64,000 nt of DNA from Methanosarcina siciliae T4/M (GCF_000970085.1 NZ_CP009506.1:1364001-1428000), one strand, 5' to 3'; positions 44,967-54,076 are shown, counted from the stretch's first letter. Notes: a model not told the origin generated them from the letters alone. Made by a program: numbers and translations.

Positions 44967-45761
44967 TTAGATCACCTCAATAACTCCCGCGGGCAGGGAT
45001 CTTTTTCATTTATTTCTTATCCAAACCCTTCATCTCTAAACTTTTATCTTTTTACATCGGATACAATGCTTTATTTCTAAATGCTTTATTTCTAAATGTT
45101 TTATTTCACAATGCTTTACTTTATACTTGCACTATTGTTTCAAAAGTTCTTTGAAATCTGTACCTATTAAGGATTTTTATCTAACAAACCTTATGCGTTC
45201 TCCGAAACTGTTGTATTCCAGAAACTGTTGTATTCCAGCGTGACCGTGTATCTCGAAACCTTTTTTCAGAATGATCCGTTGCTTTTCGGGATAAGCGGTT
45301 GAGTTTCAGGATAAATCGTTAATTTCCATGTAACAACTTCCCGGATGCAGTCCTATGTCCCATCCTTTCTCATATAATTTTTAATGTTTTTTGCATTCAA
45401 AACATTTTTGGAAAATATTACTATATTCTGGACACCTGTTATATATTTGCTGCTTTTTGTCCATTTCATTATATTCTTCACTCTTGCAAAATCTCATTTT
45501 TGAAAAAACTCGGATCAATAGGGATCAATAGGAAAGATAAGCAGGAAGAAGATGACCCTGGCTGTTGAAGCGGGATTAATACGGACAAACTTACACGAGT
45601 TTGAATCCGAGCATCCTGAAAAGAGGCAAAGTGGATTCAAGAAGCTTCAGGGCTTAACATTAAGTGTGCAGAAAGAGAATTTTATGCCTGCTCAATAACA
45701 TATGCAATTGATTTAACAGTAACCATTCACCTTCTAGCTCGATCCGCAAATTGAAATTGAG
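44967..45761. other. Intergenic region with short repeats, no gene
   Basis: About 795 bp, AT-rich. ATGCTTTATTTCTAA is repeated at about 45067-45100 with further decayed copies to 45122, and GAAACTGTTGTATTCCA occurs twice at about 45205-45240. I found no supported gene. Confidence 0.5.
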
Positions 45762-46075
45762 TTAGGGAATTTTAGAAAGTATGGCATGATACCTGTATCC
45801 ATAGTACATCGATTTCGCATACTCCATCTGGAAGCCGTTTTTTCGGGCAATCATTTCGATCCGGCGCGGATTGGTCATATCAAAAGCCGGTCTGTTTTTC
45901 AGAAAGGCTAAGACCTTTTTTACGCAGCCGACACCTGCTCTGAGCAATATATGCAAGAAGCAGACCCACATTTTCATATTCACGCTTCAGGACCTTTTTT
46001 TCGGCTTCAAAGAGCATGGACCTGGAGAAATCAACCCCTACGACTTTTTCATAGTATGGAGCGTAATATATGAGA
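45762..46075 (-). pseudogene. 3' remnant of a SAM methyltransferase gene
   Basis: Reading on the minus strand, the DNA gives LIYYAPYYEKVVGVDFSRSM, EAEKKVLKREYENVGLLLAY and then, in another frame, IEMIARKNGFQMEYAKSMYY and RYHAILSKIP. These are a motif I-proximal segment and C-terminal strands of a class I methyltransferase, so its 5' half and much of the middle are missing. The remaining 5' edge coincides with the 3' end of the CoA-ligase gene at 46049-46080, which indicates a deletion that fused the two loci. Confidence 0.6.
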
Positions 46076-47467
46076 AGTTCCCCTGCAAAGCACTGCTGCT
46101 GCCCTTACTACATTTTCTGGAGTAAAAAAAACCGGCATCCCGGAATCTGTAAATGCTGAAGCCATTTTCCGGCTGTAACTTCCATCGGGGGAGCTGATCA
46201 GGACAGGTTTTCCACAGCTGTCGGCAAAATTTCGGATTTTTTCCGCAACTTCCTCGGTAAGAAGGGGAGGACCCCAGAGCAGGCTGACAATTGCAAGGTC
46301 ATATTCTCCTGAGAGAACTTCCTCTAAGGCATCAATATAATGTTCGTCTCGCACATTGCCTGTCAGGTCTATCGGATTTCTTACGGAAGCGAAAGGAGGG
46401 AGCTTTTCCTTTAGTCTTTTTGCTGCAGTTTCGGAAAGTTCCGGGACTTTGAGCCCTGCTTCCTCACAGGAGTCGGTAATGGAGATGCCTATTCCTCCCC
46501 CGTCGGTTATTATCAGGACTCTTTTTCCTGCTATGGGGGAATACCTGTTTAAGACCTTGCAGGCAGCTTTCAGTTCTTCGTAACTTGCAACTTCTATTAT
46601 GCCAGTTTTCCGGAAGGCGGCTTCATAAGCTTCATACCTCCCGCTAATTGCTCCGGTATGGGAACTTGCTGCCCTTGCTCCAGGTTCCCGCTTTCCAACC
46701 TTGAGCGCCACCACAGGTTTCTTTTTTACACAGTTTGAAGCAGATTCAAGGAACTTCCGCCCGTCTCCTACGGACTCAATGTACAGGGCAACTGCTTTTG
46801 TGGCTTCGTCCTGCGCAAGGAAGTCAAGGCAATCGCTTTCATCCACATCAACCTTGTTTCCGTAGCTTACGACCCTTGCAACGCCTGCCTCTTCATTTGC
46901 CAGCTCATCCATTATCACAGCGGCAAAAGACCCGCTTTGCGTGAGCACGGAAACTCCGCCTCTTGAAGGTCTTTCTATCTTTTCCCCTTCTATGAAAAAG
47001 GTGTCCACTTTTGAGACTGTGTCATATATCCCCAGGCAGTTGGGACCCATTGCCCTGATGTCTTTTTCATTCAAAAGAGTCCTGAGCTCTTCTTCCATTT
47101 TCTTTCCGCCTGGGCCCATCTCCCGAAAGCCGGAACTTACAATTACAGCTCCTTTTATGTTTTCTACGGGCTCTTTGATAATTTCAAGGACAGCTTTAGC
47201 CGGGACTGCAAAAATAGCTATATCAATCCTGTCCTCAATCTCTCCGGGGGACGAATAGCATTTCAGTCCCTCAATTTCTTTGTATCCGGGGTTTACAGGA
47301 TAGAGCTTTCCTTTGAAGCCCATTTTTTGGAGGCTTTCCAGGACCGTGTGGGAAAGTTTCTCCGGGTTGGGAGATGCTCCTATCAAGGCTATGCTCTCAG
47401 GCTTGAAGAAAAAATTCAGGTTTTTTTCAGTGCCAGTTTTTTCTTTATCCGTTCCCTCTTTACTCAT
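46049..47467 (-). CDS. Acetate-CoA ligase (ADP-forming) alpha subunit-like protein
   Basis: A 472-residue protein with the CoA-binding domain first (IALIGASPNPEKLSHTVLES, then GKLYPVNPGYKEIEGLKCYS) and the succinyl-CoA-ligase-like domain carrying the phospho-histidine in SSHTGAISGRYEAYEAAF. It fits the alpha subunit of ADP-forming acyl-CoA synthetases, which make ATP and acid from acyl-CoA. No ATP-grasp beta subunit follows; in many archaea alpha and beta are separate or fused, so this copy needs a partner elsewhere. The last residues (RGTSHILRSIL) lie in DNA that also reads as methyltransferase in another frame, so the natural C-terminus may be lost. Confidence 0.87.
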   Translation of the reverse strand: MSKEGTDKEKTGTEKNLNFFFKPESIALIGASPNPEKLSHTVLESLQKMGFKGKLYPVNPGYKEIEGLKCYSSPGEIEDRIDIAIFAVPAKAVLEIIKEPVENIKGAVIVSSGFREMGPGGKKMEEELRTLLNEKDIRAMGPNCLGIYDTVSKVDTFFIEGEKIERPSRGGVSVLTQSGSFAAVIMDELANEEAGVARVVSYGNKVDVDESDCLDFLAQDEATKAVALYIESVGDGRKFLESASNCVKKKPVVALKVGKREPGARAASSHTGAISGRYEAYEAAFRKTGIIEVASYEELKAACKVLNRYSPIAGKRVLIITDGGGIGISITDSCEEAGLKVPELSETAAKRLKEKLPPFASVRNPIDLTGNVRDEHYIDALEEVLSGEYDLAIVSLLWGPPLLTEEVAEKIRNFADSCGKPVLISSPDGSYSRKMASAFTDSGMPVFFTPENVVRAAAVLCRGTSHILRSIL

Positions 47468-47702
47468 TCAAAACCTCCCCGACCTTCCTTTAAGATAAGA
47501 GGAACCTGAGAAACTTCGCTGGTCTCTGCATATGAAGTCTTCTCCGCTTTTTTTCCTCCTTTTTTCCCTCTATTCTTATATTATAAACAACATCTTTAAA
47601 GTACTACTGTTAAAAAACGCCTGAACTATGAAAATATAATTTTCCTGAATGTCCGTCTGGAAGTATAAGACGGAATAATTGTTATGTAGAGAGGCGATGC
47701 CT

Positions 47703-48374
47703 GTGAAAAGCACCATACCTGAAAAAAATGCAATCATTCAGCGTGACGGAGAAACATATGTAATCGCTCCCAGAACCCCTGGAGGAATAGTCGACCCTGC
47801 AACCCTGAGGAAAATTGCGGACGTTGCGGAGAAATACGGGGCTGCAACCCTGAAAATGACTTCCGAACAGAAGATGGCAATTGTAGGTTTAAAAGAAGAA
47901 GATATTGATGCCGCCTGGTCAGATCTCGACATGGATGCCGGAATTGTTGCCGGACCTTTTGTAAAGGGTGTCAAGTTCTGCCCTGGCACAACATTCTGCA
48001 GGAAAGGTCAGCAGGATGCTGTGAGCCTTGGGACGAAACTGGAGGCTCGATATAGAGGGATGAAACTCCCTTACATGATGAAAATGGCTGTATCCGGCTG
48101 CCCCAGTTCCTGTTCCGAACCCGTGATTAAGGATGTAGGGGTTATGGGTACGGCAAAAGGCTACACTCTCATGGTGGGCGGCGCTGCAGGACTTAAACCA
48201 AGGCTTGCTGATGTTGTAGCAAAAGGGCTCTCCGAAGAGGAAATCCTGGCAGCCGTTGACAGGATAGTCGAGTTCTTTAAAGACTATGGGGAAAACAGGA
48301 AAAGACTCGGAACGATTATAGACGAGATTGGCCTGGAAGAGTTCAAAAAGGAAGTAGGGATCTGGGAAAAGTGA
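47703..48374 (+). CDS. Small dissimilatory-sulfite-reductase-like siroheme protein, copy 1
   Basis: A 223-residue protein of the nitrite/sulfite reductase fold, in the small Dsr-like protein group of methanogens. KFCPGTTFCRKG (Cx5C) and SGCPSSCSEP (Cx3C) are the four-cysteine signature for a siroheme-coupled [4Fe-4S] cluster. The substrate-binding half begins IIQRDGETYVIAPRTPGGIV. Full assimilatory reductases have two such halves; this has one, so a homodimer or other partner is expected. I start at GTG 47703 by alignment with copy 2 and because AGAGGCG lies upstream; ATG 47697 is possible. Substrate unknown, sulfite or another small oxyanion. Confidence 0.88.
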   Translation: MKSTIPEKNAIIQRDGETYVIAPRTPGGIVDPATLRKIADVAEKYGAATLKMTSEQKMAIVGLKEEDIDAAWSDLDMDAGIVAGPFVKGVKFCPGTTFCRKGQQDAVSLGTKLEARYRGMKLPYMMKMAVSGCPSSCSEPVIKDVGVMGTAKGYTLMVGGAAGLKPRLADVVAKGLSEEEILAAVDRIVEFFKDYGENRKRLGTIIDEIGLEEFKKEVGIWEK

Positions 48375-48426
48375 AAAACATGTTTTTCTCTCTTTTTCCC
48401 TTTATTTTTCCATCTCTTTTTTGCCC

Positions 48427-48783
48427 TTAATGTTCACAGTATTTACAAATTAATTTCTCACACTCTTCATTCTGGAATTTCCATTTTAGCCCCCAGCGTT
48501 TTATTGCATGTATTATCTTTATGAAATCTGTTCCGCTCTCGGTGAGGTAGTATTCGGATTTTGGGGGATTTGTAGAGTCATCGAATTTTTTTGTGATCAG
48601 GCCTTCATTTTCAAGCTCTGTAAGCCTTTCCGAAAGGATCTTCGGAGTAATATACTCCAGCTTTCTTTTCAGCTCATTGAAGCGTTTTTCTTTCTTTTCC
48701 CCTTTGTGCAGTTCAAGGAGGATATGAATGGTCCATCTTTTCCCTATGATGTTCATCGTCTTGTAGACTGTGCAGTCTTTCAT
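48427..48783 (-). CDS. HxlR family transcriptional regulator
   Basis: A 118-residue winged-helix regulator of the HxlR/DUF24 type. Core motifs: IIGKRWTIHILLELHKGEKK, RFNELKRKLEYITPKILSER, LTELENEGLI and SEYYLTESG. It has a Cys at position 4, the usual redox position, and an extra Cys cluster at the C-terminus (CEKLICKYCEH). It is divergent from the second siroheme-protein gene, and two perfect palindromes lie between them (48818-48850). It probably senses redox or electrophile stress and controls the island. Confidence 0.92.
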   Translation of the reverse strand: MKDCTVYKTMNIIGKRWTIHILLELHKGEKKEKRFNELKRKLEYITPKILSERLTELENEGLITKKFDDSTNPPKSEYYLTESGTDFIKIIHAIKRWGLKWKFQNEECEKLICKYCEH

Positions 48784-48817
48784 AGTATAAACATAGAAAC
48801 TGTCTGGTATATAAGTT

Positions 48818-48850
48818 AGTATATCTAATATACTGGTATCAAATAGATAC
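48818..48850. promoter_or_regulatory. Two palindromic candidate HxlR operators
   Basis: AGTATAT CTA ATATACT (48818-48834) is a perfect inverted repeat with 7-bp arms. GTATC (48836-48840) AAATA GATAC (48846-48850) is a second with 5-bp arms. They share the half-site GTAT and lie 35-67 bp upstream of the hxlR start, toward the divergent siroheme gene. Palindromes of this GTAT-type are usual for HxlR proteins. Confidence 0.6.
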
Positions 48851-49059
48851 TAATATAATATCAAATTTTATAAAAAATAGTTTTAAGTGATAGATCTCTG
48901 TACAGTGTACAGCCGGGCAAAGTATCATAATATCCGGGCTGTATTAAAACTCGCTTGAAAAACGTATTAAATGGCTTTGCCTTCTTCGCTGTACGACTGC
49001 CTGACATTTTGAACAGGTTTAAAATTCCGGCATTAAAGTTTGAGGAGAAAGGATCAATC

Positions 49060-49719
49060 ATGAAAGACAATCTACCCGAAAAAGGTGCAATCGTTCAGAG
49101 AGACCGTGAATCATACGCAATAGCTCCCCACCTTCCCGGAGGAGTCGTTGACCCGGATACTCTCATGAAAATCGCGGAAGTTGCGAAGAAGTATGGGGCA
49201 GCTGCCCTGAAAGCAACTTCTGCTCAGAGAATTGCAATCGTGGGTCTGAAAGAGGAAGATCTTGATAATGTCTGGGCTGACCTTGGCATAAAGCCAGGAG
49301 CAGCAATAGGGCTCTGCGTAAGAAGTATTAAGATCTGCCCGGGGACAACTTTCTGTAAGCAGGCTAAGCAGGACTCACTGGGTCTTGGCCTCAAACTTGA
49401 TGAAAAATATCACGGAATGCCGATGCCCTCAAAACTGAAAATCGGGGTTAGCGGCTGCCCGAACTCATGTGCTGAGCCTGCCATCAAGGATATAGGGATA
49501 ATGGGTACGGCAAAAGGCTATAATCTCATGGTCGGAGGCTCTGCTGCTGCAACGCCCAGGCTTGCAGATGTCGTGGCAAAGGGGCTTTCCGAAGAGGAGG
49601 TTCTTGACGTCGTTGAGAAAATCCTTACCTACTACAAAAACTCCGGCACAAAAAAGAGGCTCGGAAAATTCATTGATGGCATGGGCCTTGAGGAATTCAA
49701 AGCCCAGGTCGGATTGTAA
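49060..49719 (+). CDS. Small dissimilatory-sulfite-reductase-like siroheme protein, copy 2
   Basis: A 219-residue paralog of the product at 47703, about half identical by eye. The same cysteine signature is present: KICPGTTFCKQA and SGCPNSCAEP. GTAKGYNLMVGGSAAATPRL and FIDGMGLEEFKAQVGL close the domain as in copy 1. The ATG at 49060 follows GAGGAGAAAGG; the frame is open 35 codons earlier without similarity. It leads a same-strand set of cupin, CGGC, helical and ferredoxin genes and faces HxlR. Confidence 0.9.
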   Translation: MKDNLPEKGAIVQRDRESYAIAPHLPGGVVDPDTLMKIAEVAKKYGAAALKATSAQRIAIVGLKEEDLDNVWADLGIKPGAAIGLCVRSIKICPGTTFCKQAKQDSLGLGLKLDEKYHGMPMPSKLKIGVSGCPNSCAEPAIKDIGIMGTAKGYNLMVGGSAAATPRLADVVAKGLSEEEVLDVVEKILTYYKNSGTKKRLGKFIDGMGLEEFKAQVGL

Positions 49720-49921
49720 CTTAGTTTAACGGTGGGTTAATCAGAGTAATTCTTCAGTCGGTGACTTTCAGGAATTTTGCCTCCGAATCTCCCGGTTTGC
49801 TTCCGGGAAAAAATCTCGGAAAAATAGAGGATGAAAACGGACGTCCTGTTGAAAATGTTAAATGTGACTTACAAAATGCGGTTGAAAAACGCAGAAAACT
49901 GGTCAGGAAGGAGAGAACCAT

Positions 49922-50260
49922 ATGAAAGTTGTTGAGATTGAATCCTCACCCGAAAAGCCGAACCCTCATAATGTGAGCGTACGGATGCTCTATGACACTG
50001 AGCATGCCCAGGCAGTGCACATCGAACTCAAGCCAGGGGAAGTCTTGAAAAAACACATCACGCCTGTGGACGTGTTTTTCTATATCCTGGAGGGTAGAGG
50101 TGTAGTCGAGATCGGGGACGAGCAGGAGGAAGTCAGCAGGGACATGCTGATCGAAAGTCCCGCAAAGATCCCTCACCGCCTGCTGAACCCCGGAGATGGG
50201 ATATTCAGGGTGCTTGTTGTAAAAGTTCCGAGGCAGACTGAACAAACCCGTCTGCTGTAA
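49922..50260 (+). CDS. Small cupin-domain protein
   Basis: A 112-residue single cupin barrel. The two cupin motifs are visible: IELKPGEVLKKHITPVDVFF, and LIESPAKIPHRLLNPGDGIF, with His at both metal positions. No other domain is present. It starts 9 bp after GGAAGGAGAGAA and its stop lies 8 bp from the CGGC-domain gene, so the two are probably co-transcribed. Function could be dioxygenase-like, isomerase-like or ligand binding. Confidence 0.88.
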   Translation: MKVVEIESSPEKPNPHNVSVRMLYDTEHAQAVHIELKPGEVLKKHITPVDVFFYILEGRGVVEIGDEQEEVSRDMLIESPAKIPHRLLNPGDGIFRVLVVKVPRQTEQTRLL

Positions 50261-50268
50261 AGCTGTTT

Positions 50269-50661
50269 ATGACTGAAGAGTATTCGAGCAGGACTATGCT
50301 AAAGGACTGTGCTAAATTGACTGAAGAAAGAAAAACCGTAAAAATCGCAGTTGTCCGCTGCGATATTGTCTCTGAAACCTGTCCTGGAGTGGGCTGCTTC
50401 AAAGCCTTCAATGAGAGGAAGTCCCACTTTGAGGCATACGGTGAAGGTGCGCAGATAATTGCTTTCTTCACATGCGGTGGCTGCTCCGGCAGGAGGGTTT
50501 ACAGGCTGCTAAAAGCTCTGAAACAGTATGAGCTTGATGCCGTACACCTCAGCTCCTGCATGCTAATGGAGGACAGCTATCCGAAATGCCCTCATCTGGA
50601 CACCATCCGAAAGACAATTCAGGACGCCGGAATAAAGGTAGTTGAAGGCACACACCACTGA
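50269..50661 (+). CDS. CGGC-domain protein
   Basis: A 130-residue protein with the CGGC domain (PF08821), a putative metal-binding fold found mostly in anaerobes. The namesake motif is AFFTCGGCSGRRVYRLLKAL; other conserved cysteines are VVRCDIVSETCPGVGCFKAF and LSSCMLMEDSYPKCPH. The first 22 residues look dispensable and GTA-led starts are possible. It follows the cupin gene directly. Such proteins are thought to bind metals or Fe-S clusters; the biochemical role is unknown. Confidence 0.9.
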   Translation: MTEEYSSRTMLKDCAKLTEERKTVKIAVVRCDIVSETCPGVGCFKAFNERKSHFEAYGEGAQIIAFFTCGGCSGRRVYRLLKALKQYELDAVHLSSCMLMEDSYPKCPHLDTIRKTIQDAGIKVVEGTHH

Positions 50662-50858
50662 AAAACTCAATGCAGATTCAAATCCAATGCTGATTTAACT
50701 CTATGCTGATTACGAAAAACAGATAATTCAAAAAAACAGACAATTCCGAAAAAGAGGTAATTTATTACTTTAATCTGAAGGAGGTTTCAGATTACAACTT
50801 CACTGGCTAAAATTCAATTTGTAGAACATTTGGTTTGCAAATATAGCAGGTGATAAAA

Positions 50859-51314
50859 ATGGATCACGATACAACCCGGGACAAAAAATCGGAAGAAAAC
50901 GAAATCTATGAAGGTGCGCATCCTGAGCTTCAGGATCTTCCCCTTCCTGCAACCGATAACATGCTGTACTCGATTTTGAACTCTTTAAATCAGAATATAG
51001 CAGACTTTCACGCGTACCTGAAATTCAAGAACTATATCTCTGATGAGACTTTAAACACAGAGCTCCTGAAAAGAAGCATGAGCATTCACAGGGACTTTTC
51101 TGCTCTATTTTTGCACACTAAAGAAGAACTGGTATTTATCTATCCGGAACTTCTTGAGAAAGCAGAAAGAATCCTGTTCAAAGGGGAAGCAGGTACGGAC
51201 TTCATAAAGTACACCTGCAAAATGGGCAAGCTAATAGACGTTTATAAAACAACGCTCTACAGGGAAGGATACTTGCCGGATTTCAAATGGCAGTTTATGT
51301 CCTCCGATATTTGA
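50859..51314 (+). CDS. Hypothetical helical protein in redox island
   Basis: A 151-residue protein starting MDHDTTRDKKSEENEIYEGA. The rest is predicted mostly helical (NMLYSILNSLNQNIADFHAY, then ELLKRSMSIHRDFSALFLHT). I recognise no family. Only one cysteine (KYTCKMGKL) is present. I use ATG 50859, with AGGTG 8 bp upstream. It lies between CGGC and ferredoxin genes with gaps of 200 and 120 bp, so co-regulation is plausible but unproven. Confidence 0.65.
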   Translation: MDHDTTRDKKSEENEIYEGAHPELQDLPLPATDNMLYSILNSLNQNIADFHAYLKFKNYISDETLNTELLKRSMSIHRDFSALFLHTKEELVFIYPELLEKAERILFKGEAGTDFIKYTCKMGKLIDVYKTTLYREGYLPDFKWQFMSSDI

Positions 51315-51435
51315 TTTCCTGAACAAATCAGTCACCTGGACAGGTCAGCCAATCCGACATTCCGGACACTTCGATAAATTAAAAAATATCTTCCCGGAAA
51401 AGGAACGGACCCAGAGGGAAAGGGGTTTAATCTTC

Positions 51436-51804
51436 ATGGTAAAACGAACAATTATAAAAATTGATGAGGAAAAATGCACAGGCTGTGGAAAATGTGTTGC
51501 ACCCTGCGCTGAAGGTGCCATTCAAATCATTAACGGCAAAGCAAAAGTCGTATCCGAAGAACTCTGTGACGGTATGGGTTTCTGTATAGGGGTCTGTCCC
51601 GAAGGTGCCCTCTCTATTGAAGAAAGGCACACGGTCGAATTTAACAGGGAAAAAGCCGAAGCCCAGCCGAAAAAGCAAGATATCTCAATCCGCTGCTTCG
51701 AATGCGGAGCCGGAGAAGACACCCACTACCTTCTCCCCCTCAGGCACAATATGGAGAGTCTCTGGGTCTGTACCCGCTGTTTGCCCAGACTGATCCACGG
51801 TTGA
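51436..51804 (+). CDS. 2x[4Fe-4S] ferredoxin with C-terminal zinc-ribbon-like tail
   Basis: A 122-residue protein. The N-terminal 65 residues form a two-cluster ferredoxin: KCTGCGKCVAPCAEGAIQ, then LCDGMGFCIGVCPEGAL. The spacing in the second motif (CxxxxxCxxxC) departs from CxxCxxC, so one cluster may be unusual. The C-terminal 45 residues add RCFECGAGEDTHYL and LWVCTRCLPRLIHG, two CxxC knuckles like a zinc ribbon or rubredoxin site. It is the last gene of the island and may pass electrons to the siroheme proteins. Confidence 0.87.
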   Translation: MVKRTIIKIDEEKCTGCGKCVAPCAEGAIQIINGKAKVVSEELCDGMGFCIGVCPEGALSIEERHTVEFNREKAEAQPKKQDISIRCFECGAGEDTHYLLPLRHNMESLWVCTRCLPRLIHG

Positions 51805-52044
51805 TTGGTAAATCTCTTAATCAAAAATTCGTCCTCTTGAGCGGAGACATGTTATATAAGGTTTCAGTTTGAGAAAACTACTCTTCAATTCTTTTTCACA
51901 TTCATTTTTTGAAAAGCCGCGCTATGCGCGTAAAAATTCCCGTGAATACAGATAATACTGTTTCTTTGTTCAACTAATTCTTCGTTTTTCTATTCCCCTC
52001 AATTACCCCAACTCTATGTCCTTAGCAACTCTTTTTTAATCTAC
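51805..52044. other. Short intergenic region before an insertion element
   Basis: About 240 bp, with nothing recognisable beyond the sequence CGCGCTATGCGCG, a short palindrome near 51919-51931. Confidence 0.35.
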
Positions 52045-53768
52045 TATCCTTCATTCGGCAGGTTAACGTAATTAGAGATAGATATTTTCATATTTCGCTC
52101 CCATCAGACCCAGTATCTTCCAGTGAATCTCCTCAATATTCAATATTTCTGACTTTATTTGTCTTTTTTTCTGAGAAATAAGTTCTGTAATTCCCTGGAA
52201 CTTGAAAAATACCCATCTCATTGTAGGTCTTTTTGTTGGTTTCCCTTTTTGATCTGGAATCGTTTCATTTTCTTCTTCTAATTTTGTCCTTAATTTCCAT
52301 TCTGCAATTGAATAAATCATTAAGCAGAGAACCATTATCATAGTCAGCGCTTCAATTTTCTTTTTGTTCTTGAGGTAAACTTTCGATATGCTAAAGGTGT
52401 TACTTTTCAAGAATCTGAATCCTTTTTCTACATTGTCCTGTCCTTTGTAATACTTCAGCATATCCTCAGGAGAAAGATTGATATCGTTACTTGCAAGAAT
52501 AAAAAGTCCCATTTTATCCATTTCATTTAAAACAAAAGCGTCATTAACCTTTATGATTCCATTAATCCTGTAATAAGTCTTTAATTGCTCATCTTTTGAA
52601 GGTCTGCCTCTTTTACCTGATTCACGCTTTTTAATAGATCTCACATCTACCTTTTCAAATGAGACAGAAGGGAAATCTTGAATCCATTTTTCTGCAGCTT
52701 TTAATGCATCGTCTTCGCAAAAAAAGTCCTCTCCTTTCAGTTTTTTAAAAGACTTCTCTGCTTTTTCAACCTCCTTGTCAAGCTTCGTCCTGAGAGTTTG
52801 CTCTTTCTTCTCTTTCATCTTGTGAGAAAGCAGCAAAACCCACTTTTGTTTGACTCCACCATATTCCACAAAGGTTTGATAAAATGAGTATCTTTCGTCG
52901 CTTTTTAGCGTTTTCAGGTTCAGATTTTCAGTTAGCAGTTCCTTTGCCTCGGTAATTGTTGCAGGAACACGACTGATCCAGAATGACTTTCCCATGTTCT
53001 TGATATTATTGTCTGTGTAAAAGGAACTATCAGCGACGTAGTAAACTTCGCTTTCAGGTCTTAAAACTGATTTGAGAGACTTGATCGCTTCCAGAATTGT
53101 GTTTTTGTCGGAAGAATTTCCTGAATGTGTGTTCATGAAAAGAGGTATCCCATGCTGATTAACAATCAAGCTAAGTACAAATTGTTTGAGGTCCCATCTT
53201 CCGTTTTTGGGAATTCCAAAAGTAATGTCAATAGACTCAGTTTCTTCGTCATCATAATCCCCATAAACGCTGACACTTGTAGTGTCAGCGTGTAAACAAT
53301 GAACAGGAATAGGTAGAAGAGTCATAATGTGAAGAGCAATTTCCGTAAACAGTTTTGTAGGGCCATATTTTACGATTCTGTCAAGAGTCTCTCCGATAAC
53401 GTATTGATTCAGATCCTCTCTTGTTATACCGTCTCCGAAAAGCCTTTCCGTAGAAATATTTTTAAAAAAATCAGGAAACAGGTACAGACGTTGCCCTACG
53501 AAACCAAGACCATTGAGCAACATGGCAAGGATGCAGACTGAGTGAGGGATAGTATGATCCCTTTCTTTGGGAAGTTTTTCATCGATCAGTTTGTCAACCT
53601 CAAGTTCTCGGAAAACTCCAGCCATAAGACCAAGGTGACCTAAGAACCTTGTACGTTTTAGGGAGGATTCAACTCTTCTACTGCTGTTTTTTCTGCCATG
53701 GGAATACCAGGAAAGAGATATAAAATTAATAATATTAAGATATTTGTTTACCTGCCGAATCTAGGATA
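52045..53768 (-). mobile_element. IS1634-type insertion sequence
   Basis: The element is bounded by imperfect terminal inverted repeats: TATCCTTCATTCGGCAGGTT plus AAC at 52045-52067, and the inverse copy of TATCCTAGATTCGGCAGGTA plus AAC at 53746-53768 (20 of 23 positions agree). It is about 1.72 kb and contains one transposase gene. I see no clear target-site duplication at the two ends, which may have decayed. The transposase frame is intact, so it may be active. Confidence 0.85.
52072..53625 (-). CDS. IS1634 family transposase
   Basis: A 517-residue DDE transposase of the IS1634 group (IS4-related). The N-terminal DUF4277-like region (AGVFRELEVDKLIDEKLPKE) is followed by LPIPVHCLHADTTSVSVYGD with the first catalytic Asp. 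YYVADSSFYTDNN holds the second, and YYKGQDNVEKGFRFLKSNTF holds the catalytic Glu. The C-terminus is intact. It fills nearly the whole element between the terminal repeats, and is read on the minus strand, opposite to the next gene. Confidence 0.93.
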   Translation of the reverse strand: MAGVFRELEVDKLIDEKLPKERDHTIPHSVCILAMLLNGLGFVGQRLYLFPDFFKNISTERLFGDGITREDLNQYVIGETLDRIVKYGPTKLFTEIALHIMTLLPIPVHCLHADTTSVSVYGDYDDEETESIDITFGIPKNGRWDLKQFVLSLIVNQHGIPLFMNTHSGNSSDKNTILEAIKSLKSVLRPESEVYYVADSSFYTDNNIKNMGKSFWISRVPATITEAKELLTENLNLKTLKSDERYSFYQTFVEYGGVKQKWVLLLSHKMKEKKEQTLRTKLDKEVEKAEKSFKKLKGEDFFCEDDALKAAEKWIQDFPSVSFEKVDVRSIKKRESGKRGRPSKDEQLKTYYRINGIIKVNDAFVLNEMDKMGLFILASNDINLSPEDMLKYYKGQDNVEKGFRFLKSNTFSISKVYLKNKKKIEALTMIMVLCLMIYSIAEWKLRTKLEEENETIPDQKGKPTKRPTMRWVFFKFQGITELISQKKRQIKSEILNIEEIHWKILGLMGAKYENIYL

Positions 53769-53773
53769 AAAGA

Positions 53774-54076
53774 ATGGATGTAAGAAATGAATTGGGAAAA
53801 GTTGAGAATTGGACTGATCCTATATACCATGATATCAAAAAAGGAAATCATTATATAATCACAGTAACGGAACAAGCTATTGAGGATAAAAATTTCCTTG
53901 CGATGCTGGAAAAAAATGATCTTCAGGTGAAAAATTCCGTCTTGTGTCTTATTATTCTCGGAAATGAATCTAAGAATTGGATTTGGGAAAGCGATGAAAG
54001 AAGAATCGAAAATGAGCTTAAAATGAATGAAAAGGTATTGACTTTATTGTCTTGCGGTAGTACCGGTAGTATCTAA
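53774..54076 (+). CDS. Small hypothetical protein next to the insertion element
   Basis: A 100-residue protein with no domain I recognise (MDVRNELGKVENWTDPIYHD, then YIITVTEQAIEDKNFLAMLE). It begins only 6 bp after the right terminal repeat of the insertion sequence; AGGAT within that end may be its ribosome-binding site. The insertion has probably replaced its native promoter, and possibly its 5' end, so the true N-terminus is uncertain. Confidence 0.5.
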   Translation: MDVRNELGKVENWTDPIYHDIKKGNHYIITVTEQAIEDKNFLAMLEKNDLQVKNSVLCLIILGNESKNWIWESDERRIENELKMNEKVLTLLSCGSTGSI

